A stretch of DNA of 64,000 nucleotides from Bradyrhizobium_A sp052115025 (GCF_052115025.1 NZ_JBFRFW010000005.1:186001-250000), one strand, 5' to 3'; counted from the stretch's first letter, positions 8,806 to 16,575 are shown. Made by a program: numbers and translations. The notes: generated from the sequence alone by a model not told the origin.

Positions 8806-8988
8806 ATGACGCCCGATCAGCTCGACGCCTACATCGCGGCGGCATCCGCCGCGCTCGACCTTCCCGTCGCCGAGGAGTGGAAACCTGCGGTGCGCGCCAA
8901 CCTCGCGGTGACCCTGCGCTTCGCACGGCTCGTCGACGACATGCCGCTGCCTGACGAGGCCGAGCCGGCCGATTTGTTCAGGGCCTGA
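8806..8988 (+). CDS. atzG: AtzG-like small partner subunit (DUF4089) of an amidase
   Basis: A 60-residue protein. Its sequence, with YIAAASAALDLPVAEEW near the start, VRANLAVTLRFARLVDDMPL in the middle and EPADLFRA at the end, fits the DUF4089/AtzG family. AtzG is a GatC-like helical protein that wraps around and stabilises the amidase AtzE (1-carboxybiuret hydrolase). It sits directly before the amidase gene, with 4 bases between its stop and the GTG start, as expected for a fixed-ratio complex. I recognise the family from the pattern and context; its small size limits certainty. Confidence 0.75.
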   Translation: MTPDQLDAYIAAASAALDLPVAEEWKPAVRANLAVTLRFARLVDDMPLPDEAEPADLFRA

Positions 8989-8992
8989 CGCC

Positions 8993-10399
8993 GTGACCGA
9001 CAGCAATCTCAGGAATGGCTGGGCGTCGGCCGGCGAGATCGCCGCCGCCGTCGCAGCCGGCCGGCTCACCGCGCGCCAGGCGATCGAGACTGCGCTGGGG
9101 CGCATCGCTGCGCATAACGGCGTGCTCAATGCCTTCACCGATGTGGTCGCCGAGCGTGCGCTCGCCCGCGCCGATGCGGTCGATGCCGCGCTCGCCCGCG
9201 GCGAGGCCGCAGGTCCACTCGCCGGGGTGCCGTTCGCGGTGAAGAACCTGTTCGACGTGCAGGCGCTGCCGACCCGCGCCGGCTCGAAAATCAACCGCGA
9301 TCGCGTCCCGGCGCCGCGCGATGCCACGCTGATCGAGCGGCTGGAGGCGGCCGGCGCGGTGCTCGTCGGCGCGCTCAACATGGGCGAATACGCCTATGAC
9401 TTCACCGGCGAGAACATCCATGACGGCCCCTCACGCAACCCACATGATCCGACACGGATGACCGGCGGCTCGTCCGGCGGCTCCGGCGGCGCAGTGGCCG
9501 GCGGCCTCGTGCCGCTGTCGCTGGGCTCGGACACCAATGGCTCGATCCGGGTGCCGTCGTCGTTCTGCGGCCTGTTCGGCCTGAAGCCGACCTACGGCCG
9601 GCTGTCGCGGGCGCGCTCGTTCCCGTTCGTGTCGAGCTTCGACCATCTCGGCCCGCTGACGCGCAGCACGCGCGACCTCGCGCTGGCGTATGATGCGATG
9701 CAGGGAGCGGATGCGGACGATCCGGCGTGCGCCGCCACGTCCGTCGAGCCGGTCACGGCACAACTTGCCCGCGGCCTGGATGGGCTGCGGATCGCGGTCG
9801 CCGGCGGTCATTTCCGCACCGCGCTGTTTCCGGAGGCGATCGAGGCGGTGGCGCGGGTGACGCGGGCGCTCGGCGTCACGCGCGAGGTCGAACTGCCGGA
9901 AGCGGCGCGTGCCCGTGCGGCGGCGTATGTGATTTCCACGGTCGAGGGCGCGTCGCTGCATCTCGACCGGCTGCGCCACCGGCCTGCGGATTTCGATCCC
10001 GCGGTGCGTGACCGCCTGATCGCCGGCGCCTTGGTGCCGGGGCCGTTCGTCGAGCGGGCGCAGAAATTTCGCCGCTGGTACCGCGACCAGGTGCTGGCGC
10101 TGTTCCGTGACGTCGACGTCATCATCGCGCCGGCGACGCCCTGCGTCGCGCCGCAGCTCGGCCAGGTCAACTTCGTCCTCGACGGCGTCGAGTTGCCGGT
10201 GCGCGCCAATATCGGCATCCACACCCAGCCGATCTCGTTCATCGGCCTGCCGGTGGTGGCGGTGCCCTTGCCGCTGTCGCCGCTGCCGATCGGGGTGCAG
10301 ATCATCGCCGCGCCGTGGCGGGAAGACATCGCGCTACGCGTCGCCCATGCGCTCGAACAACAGGGCGTGGCGGTGGCGCCGCGACCCGCACAATTCTAG
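8993..10399 (+). CDS. atzE: AtzE-like amidase (1-carboxybiuret hydrolase type)
   Basis: A 468-residue amidase-signature enzyme. The Ser-cis-Ser-Lys triad is intact: Lys84 in FAVKNLFD, the serine pair at 160-161 in GGSSGGSGG, and Ser184 in GSDTNGSIRVP. AtzE deaminates 1-carboxybiuret to 1,3-dicarboxyurea in cyanuric acid breakdown. The call rests on the AtzG-like gene just upstream, the AtzH-like gene just downstream and the allophanate hydrolase nearby. The start is a GTG at 8993, four bases after the atzG stop. GatA is the main alternative, but there is no gatB here and the neighbours are ureide genes. A related amide could be the true substrate. Confidence 0.75.
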   Translation: MTDSNLRNGWASAGEIAAAVAAGRLTARQAIETALGRIAAHNGVLNAFTDVVAERALARADAVDAALARGEAAGPLAGVPFAVKNLFDVQALPTRAGSKINRDRVPAPRDATLIERLEAAGAVLVGALNMGEYAYDFTGENIHDGPSRNPHDPTRMTGGSSGGSGGAVAGGLVPLSLGSDTNGSIRVPSSFCGLFGLKPTYGRLSRARSFPFVSSFDHLGPLTRSTRDLALAYDAMQGADADDPACAATSVEPVTAQLARGLDGLRIAVAGGHFRTALFPEAIEAVARVTRALGVTREVELPEAARARAAAYVISTVEGASLHLDRLRHRPADFDPAVRDRLIAGALVPGPFVERAQKFRRWYRDQVLALFRDVDVIIAPATPCVAPQLGQVNFVLDGVELPVRANIGIHTQPISFIGLPVVAVPLPLSPLPIGVQIIAAPWREDIALRVAHALEQQGVAVAPRPAQF

Positions 10400-10414
10400 G
10401 AGAGGAATGCGTTC

Positions 10415-10819
10415 ATGGACGTTGATCTGCCTGACGTGGTCGCCGAGGTGAAGGCGGCGTTCGCGCGTTACGAGGCCGCGCTGGTGTCGAACGACGTCGC
10501 GACCCTCGACGCGCTGTTCCGCGACGATCCGCGCACGCTGCGCTACGGAATCGGCGAAAACCTCTACGGTTATGCCGCGATCAGGGCATTCCGCGCCGGC
10601 CGTTCGCCGGCGGGGCTTGCGCGCGACCTCAGCCGCACCGTGATCACCACCTATGGCCGCGACATGGCGGTCGCCTCCACGCTGTTTCACCGCACCTCCG
10701 CGCCGGATAGGGTCGGGCGGCAGATGCAGACCTGGGTGCGCTTCGCTGACGGCTGGCACATCGTCGCCGCCCATGTCAGCGTGATCGACCGGCCACTGCA
10801 CGAGCAGGCCAAGGACTGA
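10415..10819 (+). CDS. atzH: AtzH-like protein (DUF3225, SnoaL/NTF2-like fold)
   Basis: A 134-residue protein with the compact DUF3225 pattern: an N-terminal helix (VVAEVKAAFARYEAALVSND), a DPRTLRYGIGENLYGYAAI segment, and a C-terminal TWVRFADGWHIVAAHVS strand pair. AtzH of Pseudomonas sp. ADP is described as a 1,3-dicarboxyurea amidohydrolase that makes allophanate after AtzE. The gene order atzG-atzE-atzH seen here matches that chemistry and would feed atzF across the convergent junction. Start: ATG at 10415, with AGGAG about 11 bases upstream. Family fit is good; the enzyme activity is carried over from the known case. Confidence 0.72.
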   Translation: MDVDLPDVVAEVKAAFARYEAALVSNDVATLDALFRDDPRTLRYGIGENLYGYAAIRAFRAGRSPAGLARDLSRTVITTYGRDMAVASTLFHRTSAPDRVGRQMQTWVRFADGWHIVAAHVSVIDRPLHEQAKD

Positions 10820-10832
10820 TTAAGGACTGATT
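10811..10832 (+). repeat. Perfect 11-base tandem duplication at the atzH stop
   Basis: AAGGACTGATT occurs twice in a row (10811-10821 and 10822-10832). The first copy holds the TGA stop of the AtzH-like gene. It is the second tandem duplication at a stop codon in this operon. Confidence 0.9.
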
Positions 10833-10837
10833 GCGGC

Positions 10838-11572
10838 ATGGCGTTCGACGACATCATGGTGGGGGCGCGCGCGGGTGTTGGCGCAAGCGGCGGCGATGCG
10901 GCGCGCGGTGAACGTGTGGTGCCAGGCATCGGCAAGGTGACGTTGGCGGAGGAGCTGCGGCTGCAGCTCGCCGACGACATCGTGCGCGGCGCACTGCTGC
11001 CGGGCGCGGCGCTCGACGAGAGCGATCTGGCGCGGCGCTTCAAGGTGTCGCGCACGCCGGTGCGCGAAGCGCTGCGGCAGCTGGTCGCGAGCGGCCTCGT
11101 CGAATCGCGCGCCCACCGTGGCGCGGTGGTGGCGCGGCCGGGCGTCGAGCGGCTCAACAGCATGTTCGAGGCGATGGCGGAGCTCGAGGCGCTGTGCGCC
11201 GGGCTCGCGGCGGAGCGGATGTCACCGGCCGAGCGCCACGGGCTCGAGGCGCTGCACGAGCAGTTGCGACTGCTGAGCTACGCCGGCGATCCGCAACGCT
11301 TCCATCATGTCAACGAGCAGTTTCACAACGCGATCTATGCCGGATCGCGCAACACCTACATCGCCGAGATGACGCTGGCGACGCGGGTGCGGGTGCAGCC
11401 GTTCCGCCGCGCCCAGTTCCGCAACCTCGGCCGGTTGGCAAAGTCCCAGGCCGAGCACGATCGCGTCTTGGTCGCGATCATGCGCGGCGACCGTACCGGC
11501 GCCGCGGCGGCGATGCGCGAGCATATCGACCTCGTGCGCGGCGAGTATGAGATCTACGCGGATTCGGTGTGA
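10838..11572 (+). CDS. GntR-family transcriptional regulator (FadR/FCD subfamily)
   Basis: A 244-residue regulator. After a flexible N-terminus (1-30), a winged helix at about 35-95 contains VSRTPVREALRQLVASGLV, the classic GntR recognition helix. An all-helical FCD ligand domain follows (about 100-230), with the metal-type residues in HHVNEQFHNAIYAGS and EHDRVLVAI...REHID. FCD regulators usually sense small carboxylates. As the last gene of the transporter-atzGEH operon it is the natural local switch, probably responding to an imported ureide or a carboxylated product. A TTGTGTACAA palindrome of the FadR type lies in the opposing biuret-hydrolase promoter (14431-14440). Confidence 0.85.
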   Translation: MAFDDIMVGARAGVGASGGDAARGERVVPGIGKVTLAEELRLQLADDIVRGALLPGAALDESDLARRFKVSRTPVREALRQLVASGLVESRAHRGAVVARPGVERLNSMFEAMAELEALCAGLAAERMSPAERHGLEALHEQLRLLSYAGDPQRFHHVNEQFHNAIYAGSRNTYIAEMTLATRVRVQPFRRAQFRNLGRLAKSQAEHDRVLVAIMRGDRTGAAAAMREHIDLVRGEYEIYADSV

Positions 11573-11660
11573 GGCAGGCGCTTGCCGTTAGCCGCGGTGG
11601 CAAGCGCGATCACAGATCGCGGCTGACGGTTTAGCTTCGACGTCTCGACACCCACTGCGT

Positions 11661-11765
11661 CGTTGCCGGACTTGATCCGGCAATCCAGCTTGCTCACCGC
11701 ACAACGCAAGCTTTTGAAGCTGGATCACCGGGTTTCGGCGCTTACGCGCCGGCCCGGTGATGACG
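11661..11765. repeat. Intergenic palindromic repeat, family 1
   Basis: This stretch between two convergent genes holds three nested inverted repeats: GCCGGACTTGATCCGGC at 11665-11681, CCAGCTT against AAGCTGG (about 11686 and 11717), and CACCGGG against CCCGGTG (11726 and 11753). TTGCCGGACTTGATCCGG recurs in reverse at 19567-19584, and the CCCGGTGATGACG part recurs near 54760. It probably acts as a bidirectional terminator. The rest of 11573-11819 shows nothing else. Confidence 0.75.
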
Positions 11766-11819
11766 CCGGAGTGCAGAGCAGGCGCTTTCCGCCTGGTCTC
11801 ATCCTCTTGGGTTGGCCTC

Positions 11820-13637
11820 TCACCCCGATGCGGTCGCCTGCGCCGTTGTGAACGCGCGCCAGCCGCCGTAGTGCGAGATGTCGCGGGCGCCGCTGAGCGC
11901 AGCGGGCTCGACCAGGAAGCCCTTCACCAGGCGGCCGTCGGCGAGGCGGATCGAGCCGATGCCGAGCGGCGGCGGGATCGCCGCGACGAAGGTGCCGAAC
12001 GCCGCCGCCGACATCATGTAGATCTCCAGAGCGATGGCCGCGCCGCCGCCGGCCTCGACTCGGAGCAGGCCGGGTTTCGGCGGCGTCGTGCCGGCAAGGG
12101 CATAGAGCTTGTAGTCCGGCGCGGTCGCGGTCGTCTCCGCGAGCGTGGCGCCGAGTGCGGTGAGCTCGCCGTTCAGTGGCATGCCGGAGAGATGGGCGCC
12201 GACGACTGCAATGGCGATGCCGTCCTGACGGGCCGTGTGCGCCCGCAGCGGCGGCTGCGGCAGCGCGTTGGCGCCGACGGCGAGTTGAGTGTCGGCATGG
12301 AAGACGCGGGCGATCGCCGCGAGCGCGGCGTCATGGCCGGCGGGGGCGAGCAGCGTCACGCCGAACGGAATGCTGTCGTCGCGCATCGCGGCGGGCACGG
12401 CGATGCCGCAGAGGTCGAGCAGGTTGACGAAGTTGGTGTAGGTGCCGAGCCGGCTGTTGAGCGTGATCGGATCGGCCAGCACCTGCGCGGTGGTGTAGGC
12501 GGTCGGTGCGGTCGGCAGCAGCAGTGCGTCGATGCCGGCGAAGGTGGTGCGGGCGACGGCGCGCAGCGCCTCGAGGCGGTAGAATGCGGCGAACGCGTCC
12601 GCAGCCGTGGGGCGGGCGCCCGCCAGCGTGATCTCGCGCGTCACCGGGTGGATGGCGTCGGGATCCGAGGCCAGCAGGTCGCGAATGACAAGGTAGCGTT
12701 CGGCGACCCAGGGACCTTCGTAGAGCAGGCGGGCGGTCTCATAGAATGGCTCGAGGTCGATCTCGACCGTCGTCGCGCCGAGTCGCACCAGGCGTTCGTG
12801 GGCTGCCTGATAGCCCGCCTCCGATGCCCGATCGCCAAAGAACACCAGTTGTTCTGTGCGCGGCACGCCGATTCGCAGGCCCTTGGGCAGGCCGCCGACG
12901 GCGCCGAGAGGGTGGTTACGGGAAAACGGATCGGCGGCATCAGGGCCGGCCATCACGGAGAGCGCGGTCACCGCGTCGTCGGTGGTGAGTGCGAAGATCG
13001 AGACGCAATCGAGGGTGCGGCAGGCCGGCACCACGCCGGCGGTCGAGATCATGCCGACGCTGGGCTTGAGGCCGACGATGTTGTTGAGCATCGCCGGCAC
13101 GCGGCCGGAGCCGGCGGTGTCGGTGCCGAGCGCGAGCGGCACGAGGCCGGCGGCGACCGCGACCGCCGAGCCGGAGCTCGAGCCGCCGGGCACGAGGTCG
13201 GCATGGACCGGGTTTTTCGGAATGCCGTAGGGCGAGCGCACGCCGACGAGGCCGGTCGCGAACTGGTCGAGGTTGGTCTTGCCGATGACGATCGCGCCGG
13301 CGGCGCGCAGCTTCGCCACCGCGGTGGCGTCACGCGTCGGCGTATAGGCGAACGCCGGGCAGGCGGCGGTCGTCGGCAGGCCGGCGACGTCGATATTGTC
13401 TTTGATGGCGACCGGCACGCCATAGAGCGGCAGTGTCGCGGCGTCCCGCGTGGCGAGCGCGCGGGCCTCCGCGACCGCCTCCGCCTCGTCGCGCAGGCTG
13501 ATGAACACAGCGGGATCGCCATGGCCGCGGATGCGGGCGAAGGTGCGCGCCACGGTGTCGGCGGGCGTCGTGGTTCCGGAGCGGTGGGCGGCAACGATCT
13601 GGTCGATGGTCTCGATCACGTGGAAGTCCATGATCAT
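11820..13637 (-). CDS. atzF: Allophanate hydrolase
   Basis: A 605-residue, two-domain enzyme. The amidase domain (about 1-450) has Lys79 in VAIKDNIDV, the GGSSSGS motif (about 151-157) and nucleophile Ser177 in GTDTAGSGRVP. The C-terminal domain (about 460-600), with GAHLSGMPLNGELTALGA and LADGRLVKGFLVE, is the allophanate hydrolase domain that completes decarboxylation. The reaction is allophanate to two ammonia and two CO2. It starts 12 bases after the stop of the biuret-hydrolase-like gene, so the two form one operon whose product and substrate match. Neither ATG (13637 or 13631) has a good ribosome site, so coupling to the upstream gene is likely. A separate urea carboxylase gene is not present, which argues against a urea amidolyase role. 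Confidence 0.88.
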   Translation of the reverse strand: MIMDFHVIETIDQIVAAHRSGTTTPADTVARTFARIRGHGDPAVFISLRDEAEAVAEARALATRDAATLPLYGVPVAIKDNIDVAGLPTTAACPAFAYTPTRDATAVAKLRAAGAIVIGKTNLDQFATGLVGVRSPYGIPKNPVHADLVPGGSSSGSAVAVAAGLVPLALGTDTAGSGRVPAMLNNIVGLKPSVGMISTAGVVPACRTLDCVSIFALTTDDAVTALSVMAGPDAADPFSRNHPLGAVGGLPKGLRIGVPRTEQLVFFGDRASEAGYQAAHERLVRLGATTVEIDLEPFYETARLLYEGPWVAERYLVIRDLLASDPDAIHPVTREITLAGARPTAADAFAAFYRLEALRAVARTTFAGIDALLLPTAPTAYTTAQVLADPITLNSRLGTYTNFVNLLDLCGIAVPAAMRDDSIPFGVTLLAPAGHDAALAAIARVFHADTQLAVGANALPQPPLRAHTARQDGIAIAVVGAHLSGMPLNGELTALGATLAETTATAPDYKLYALAGTTPPKPGLLRVEAGGGAAIALEIYMMSAAAFGTFVAAIPPPLGIGSIRLADGRLVKGFLVEPAALSGARDISHYGGWRAFTTAQATASG

Positions 13638-13649
13638 CGCAAGGGAACG

Positions 13650-14354
13650 TCAGGTGCGGACGGGCTGCGGTGCGCCCATCGCGGCGAGCGCGGCTGCCGA
13701 GCTGCTGACCCAGCCGAAGATGCCGCCCTGCGCCTTGATCATCTGCAGGCCGGCCTCGTGAAATGCAGGGAAGTAGGAGGCGCAGCAGTCGGCGAGCACG
13801 ATGCAGCGATAGCCGCGGTCGTTGGCCTCGCGCACGGTGGTGTTGACGCAGACCTCGGTGGTGACGCCGCCGACCAGCAGCGTGTCGATGCCGCGCCGGG
13901 TGAGCACCTCGCCGAGCGGCGTGGCGTAGAACGCGCCCTTGCCCGGCTTGTCGATCACGATCTCGCCGGCGGCAGGCGCGAGCGCCGGCACGATGTCGTG
14001 GCCGGCCTCGCCGCGAATGAGGATGCGACCCATCGGGCCGGGGTCACCGATGCGCAGCCGTGGAGCGCCGCGCGCCACCTTGGCTGGTGGTGCGTCGGAC
14101 AGGTCAGGCAGGTGGCCCTCGCGGGTGTGCACCACGGAGAGGCCAGCCTTGCGGGCCGCCGCGAGCAGCGCCGCGCAGGGGGCGACCGCGCTCTGCAGCC
14201 GCGACACGTCGTTGCCGAGCGTCTCGCCGAAGCCGCCGGGTTCGAGGAAGTCGCGCTGCATGTCGATGAGCAGGAGGGCGGTCGTCGCCCATCGCACATC
14301 GATGGGCTCCGGCTCGGCGGCCAGCCGGCTTGTCGTCGGCAGTGTCTGCGTCAC
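13650..14354 (-). CDS. biuH: Isochorismatase-fold amidohydrolase, probable biuret (or triuret) hydrolase
   Basis: A 234-residue cysteine hydrolase. The Asp-Lys-Cys triad is visible: Asp31 in LLLIDMQRDF, Lys139 in IDKPGKGAFYAT and Cys169 in GVTTEVCVNTTVREANDRGY. The segments VVHTREGHLPDL and IGDPGPMGRILIRGE resemble rhizobial biuret hydrolase closely. The enzyme would convert biuret to allophanate and ammonia, directly feeding the allophanate hydrolase 12 bases downstream. Triuret hydrolase and ureidoacrylate amidohydrolase (RutB) are the nearest alternatives. RutB is unlikely because no rut genes are nearby. A sigma-54 promoter stands about 60 bases upstream. Confidence 0.8.
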   Translation of the reverse strand: MTQTLPTTSRLAAEPEPIDVRWATTALLLIDMQRDFLEPGGFGETLGNDVSRLQSAVAPCAALLAAARKAGLSVVHTREGHLPDLSDAPPAKVARGAPRLRIGDPGPMGRILIRGEAGHDIVPALAPAAGEIVIDKPGKGAFYATPLGEVLTRRGIDTLLVGGVTTEVCVNTTVREANDRGYRCIVLADCCASYFPAFHEAGLQMIKAQGGIFGWVSSSAAALAAMGAPQPVRT

Positions 14355-14415
14355 GGGCGGCTCCTGCGTGGCACGGTCGGCGCTGGCGCCGGCGAATGTC
14401 GCGTCATCGTGCGAA

Positions 14416-14430
14416 GCAAGCGGTGTGCCA
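14416..14430 (-). promoter_or_regulatory. Sigma-54 (RpoN) -24/-12 promoter for biuret hydrolase-atzF
   Basis: On the minus strand the sequence is TGGCACACCGCTTGC, matching TGGCAC-N5-TTGC at all conserved positions. Transcription would start near 14405, giving a leader of about 50 bases before the ATG at 14354. It is the partner of the site at 3432-3447 that serves the facing operon. Confidence 0.78.
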
Positions 14431-14440
14431 TTGTGTACAA
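14431..14440. promoter_or_regulatory. Possible GntR (FadR-type) operator
   Basis: TTGTGTACAA fits the TTGT-N2-ACAA palindrome typical of FadR-subfamily GntR operators and abuts the -24 element at 14430. It may bind the regulator encoded at 10838-11572. This rests on one site; a weaker match is at 3336-3345. Confidence 0.4.
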
Positions 14441-14592
14441 CGCTGCCGGCTGCGTTGATGACGCTGATTTTGAAGGAAAAACAGATTGTTAGGTCTGGGG
14501 CGCCGGTCGCTCCGGCTGCTGCGGATCAGGTCGGTTGCCCGTTTTAGCGGCAGAGCGGATGTAGTCTCAGGAATAATATTGCATCAATTTAA

Positions 14593-14606
14593 AGCATTAT
14601 ATTGCA
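14593..14606. promoter_or_regulatory. BoxR-like operator upstream of the CoA ligase gene
   Basis: AGCATTATATTGCA is one mismatch from the TGCA-N6-TGCA arrangement recognised by BzdR/BoxR. It shares the TTAT core with the sites at 18123, 18155, 26196 and 29510. It is 113 bases before the ATG at 14719. Confidence 0.6.
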
Positions 14607-14718
14607 TAAATGGACTGATCTCGCGTAAGCAAGACGCAAGCGCCGCCGGGCCCTCAAGTCCGTATCAGCGATGGCGCGCCAAGAGAATTCTAGGGGTGGA
14701 ATTGAAGGGGAGGGACGC

Positions 14719-16575
14719 ATGGCTGCCGCCGACGCAACCCCGCGCCTGCAAGGCGCCGATCTGTTTGCCGCGCCGCAGACACGGCTCGAACGCCGCGCCG
14801 ACGGCAGCATCCTCCTGACCTCGCCGGTGCCGCTCGCGCCGGCGGCGCGCTGCGTCGGCGACTGGCTGGAGGACTGGGCGCGGCGGCGGCCGGACCGCGT
14901 CTTCCTTGCCGAGCGCGCCGATCCGGCACAGCCCTGGTGCACGCTGAGCTATGGCGATGCGTTGCGGCAGGTGCAGGCGATCGCCTCCTGGATCCTGGCG
15001 CAGCGGCTGTCGGCCGAACGGCCGCTCGCCATCCTCTCCGACAACAGCATCGCGCATGCGCTGTTCGCGCTGGCGGCGATGCATGTCGGGGTGCCGGCGG
15101 CGGCGATCTCGCCGGCCTATTCGCTGGTGTCGAAAGACTTCGACAAGCTCAAGGACATGATCCGCCTGCTCGACCCCGGCGCGATCTATGTCGCCGATAC
15201 CGCAGCCTTCGCGCCGGCGCTCGCCGCCATCGCGCCGCTGCACACCGCGGTCGTGGTGGCCGGCGCACCGCGCGATGCGATGGGCGTGCGGGCCTTTGCC
15301 GATGTCGCGGCGACGCCGCCGAGCGGCGACGTGGCGCGGGCGTTCGCGCAGATCGGGCCCGACACCATCGCCAAATTCCTGTTCACCTCGGGCTCGACCG
15401 GCGCGCCCAAGGCGGTAATCAACACCCAGCGCATGCTGACCACCAGCCAGGCGGCCAAAGCCCAGCTCTGGCCGTTCCTCAACGACGTCGATCTCGTGCT
15501 GCTGGACTGGTTGCCCTGGAGCCACACCTTCGGCGCCAACCACAACTTCAACATGGCGCTGCGCAACGGCGGCACGCTCTACATCGACGGCGGCAAGCCG
15601 CTGCCCAACCTGTTCGCCACCTCGCTCGCCAACCTGCGCAGCGTGATCCCGACGGTGTATTTCAACGTGCCGCGCGGTTTCGACATGCTGATCGCGGCGC
15701 TGCGCGACGACGAGGCGCTGCGCCGCCGCTTCTTCGGCGAGGTCAGGGCGGTGTTCTACGCCGGCGCGGCGCTGCCACAGAATCTCTGGGAAGCGCTGGA
15801 GGCGCTGTCGATCGCGACCGTTGGCCATGCGGTGCCGATGGTGTCCGCCTGGGGTTCGACAGAGACCTCGCCGCTCGCCACCGACTGCCATTTCCAGGCG
15901 GCGCGCTCCGGCAACATCGGCGTGCCGATCCCGGGTACGCAGATCAAGCTGGTGCCGTCGGGCGACAAGCTCGAGGTGCGGGTGCGCGGTCCCAACGTCA
16001 CGCCCGGCTACTGGAAAGCGCCGGACATCACCGCGCAGGCGTTCGATGAAGAGCGCTTCTATCGCATCGGCGACGCGGTGCGGCTCGCCGATCCGGACCG
16101 TCCGGAACGTGGCTTGTTCTTCGACGGTCGCGTGAGCGAGGACTTCAAGCTGACCTCGGGCACCTGGGTCAATGTCGGTACGCTGCGCCTCGCCGGCATC
16201 GCGGCGCTGGCGCCGCTCGCGCAGGATATCGTGGTGTGCGGCCATGGCCGCGACGACGTGCGCTTCCTGGTCTTCCCCAATATTGCGGCCTGCCGGGCGC
16301 TGACCGGCCTCGGCGACGCCAGCACCGTGGCCGACGTCCTGGCGCATGACGCGGTGTGTGCGGCGGTGAGGCAGGGCCTGTCGGCCCTGAAGGCGCAGGG
16401 CGGCGGCTCCTCGACCTTCGCAACCCACGCCCTGCTGCTGCACGAGCCGCCCTCGGTCGACGGCGGGGAGATCACCGACAAGGGTTACATCAACCAGCGT
16501 GCCGTGCTGAGCCGGCGCGCCGACCGGGTGCAACGCCTGGTCGAGGACGGCGGACCGGACTGCATCAGCCTGTAG
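14719..16575 (+). CDS. Feruloyl-CoA synthase-like acyl-CoA ligase
   Basis: A 618-residue AMP-forming ligase. The phosphate-binding motif FLFTSGSTGAPKAVINTQRM, the A5 region SAWGSTETSPLATDCHF and the C-terminal GLFFDGRVSEDFKLTSGTWV are those of the Fcs-type aromatic ligases, which join hydroxycinnamate or related acids to CoA. The start at 14719 is supported by GGGGAGGG just upstream and removes a 16-residue non-family leader. It has a BoxR-like operator in front and lies between the ureide island and a PLP enzyme. No feruloyl-CoA hydratase or vanillin dehydrogenase gene is present here, so the natural substrate could be another aromatic acid. Confidence 0.75.
   Translation: MAAADATPRLQGADLFAAPQTRLERRADGSILLTSPVPLAPAARCVGDWLEDWARRRPDRVFLAERADPAQPWCTLSYGDALRQVQAIASWILAQRLSAERPLAILSDNSIAHALFALAAMHVGVPAAAISPAYSLVSKDFDKLKDMIRLLDPGAIYVADTAAFAPALAAIAPLHTAVVVAGAPRDAMGVRAFADVAATPPSGDVARAFAQIGPDTIAKFLFTSGSTGAPKAVINTQRMLTTSQAAKAQLWPFLNDVDLVLLDWLPWSHTFGANHNFNMALRNGGTLYIDGGKPLPNLFATSLANLRSVIPTVYFNVPRGFDMLIAALRDDEALRRRFFGEVRAVFYAGAALPQNLWEALEALSIATVGHAVPMVSAWGSTETSPLATDCHFQAARSGNIGVPIPGTQIKLVPSGDKLEVRVRGPNVTPGYWKAPDITAQAFDEERFYRIGDAVRLADPDRPERGLFFDGRVSEDFKLTSGTWVNVGTLRLAGIAALAPLAQDIVVCGHGRDDVRFLVFPNIAACRALTGLGDASTVADVLAHDAVCAAVRQGLSALKAQGGGSSTFATHALLLHEPPSVDGGEITDKGYINQRAVLSRRADRVQRLVEDGGPDCISL

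Larger units (their letters stand above)
14355..14718. other. Divergent control region between biuret-hydrolase and CoA-ligase genes
   Basis: No gene is seen in these 364 bases. The left part holds the minus-strand sigma-54 promoter and a GntR-type palindrome. The right part (14570-14615) is markedly AT-rich and contains a BoxR-like operator facing the CoA ligase. Nitrogen and aromatic control regions therefore sit back to back. Confidence 0.6.

Noticed and set aside
8993..10399. GatA subunit of the tRNA amidotransferase
   Set aside because: The enzyme and its GatC-like partner resemble GatA and GatC, but no gatB is present and the neighbours are AtzH, biuret hydrolase and allophanate hydrolase.
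13650..14354. RutB ureidoacrylate amidohydrolase or a nicotinamidase
   Set aside because: No other rut or nad genes are near, and the IGDPGPMGRILIRGE and TREGHLPDL stretches fit biuret-type hydrolases better.
11757..14492. A 911-codon open frame on the plus strand, opposite atzF and the biuret hydrolase gene
   Set aside because: The product is rich in Arg, Gly and His with no domain, and both opposite-strand genes have full active sites. Long antisense frames are a normal by-product of high GC at third codon positions.
14665..16533. A 622-codon open frame on the minus strand, opposite the CoA ligase gene
   Set aside because: Composition is Arg/Gly/His-heavy and no motif is seen, while the plus strand has every ligase motif.
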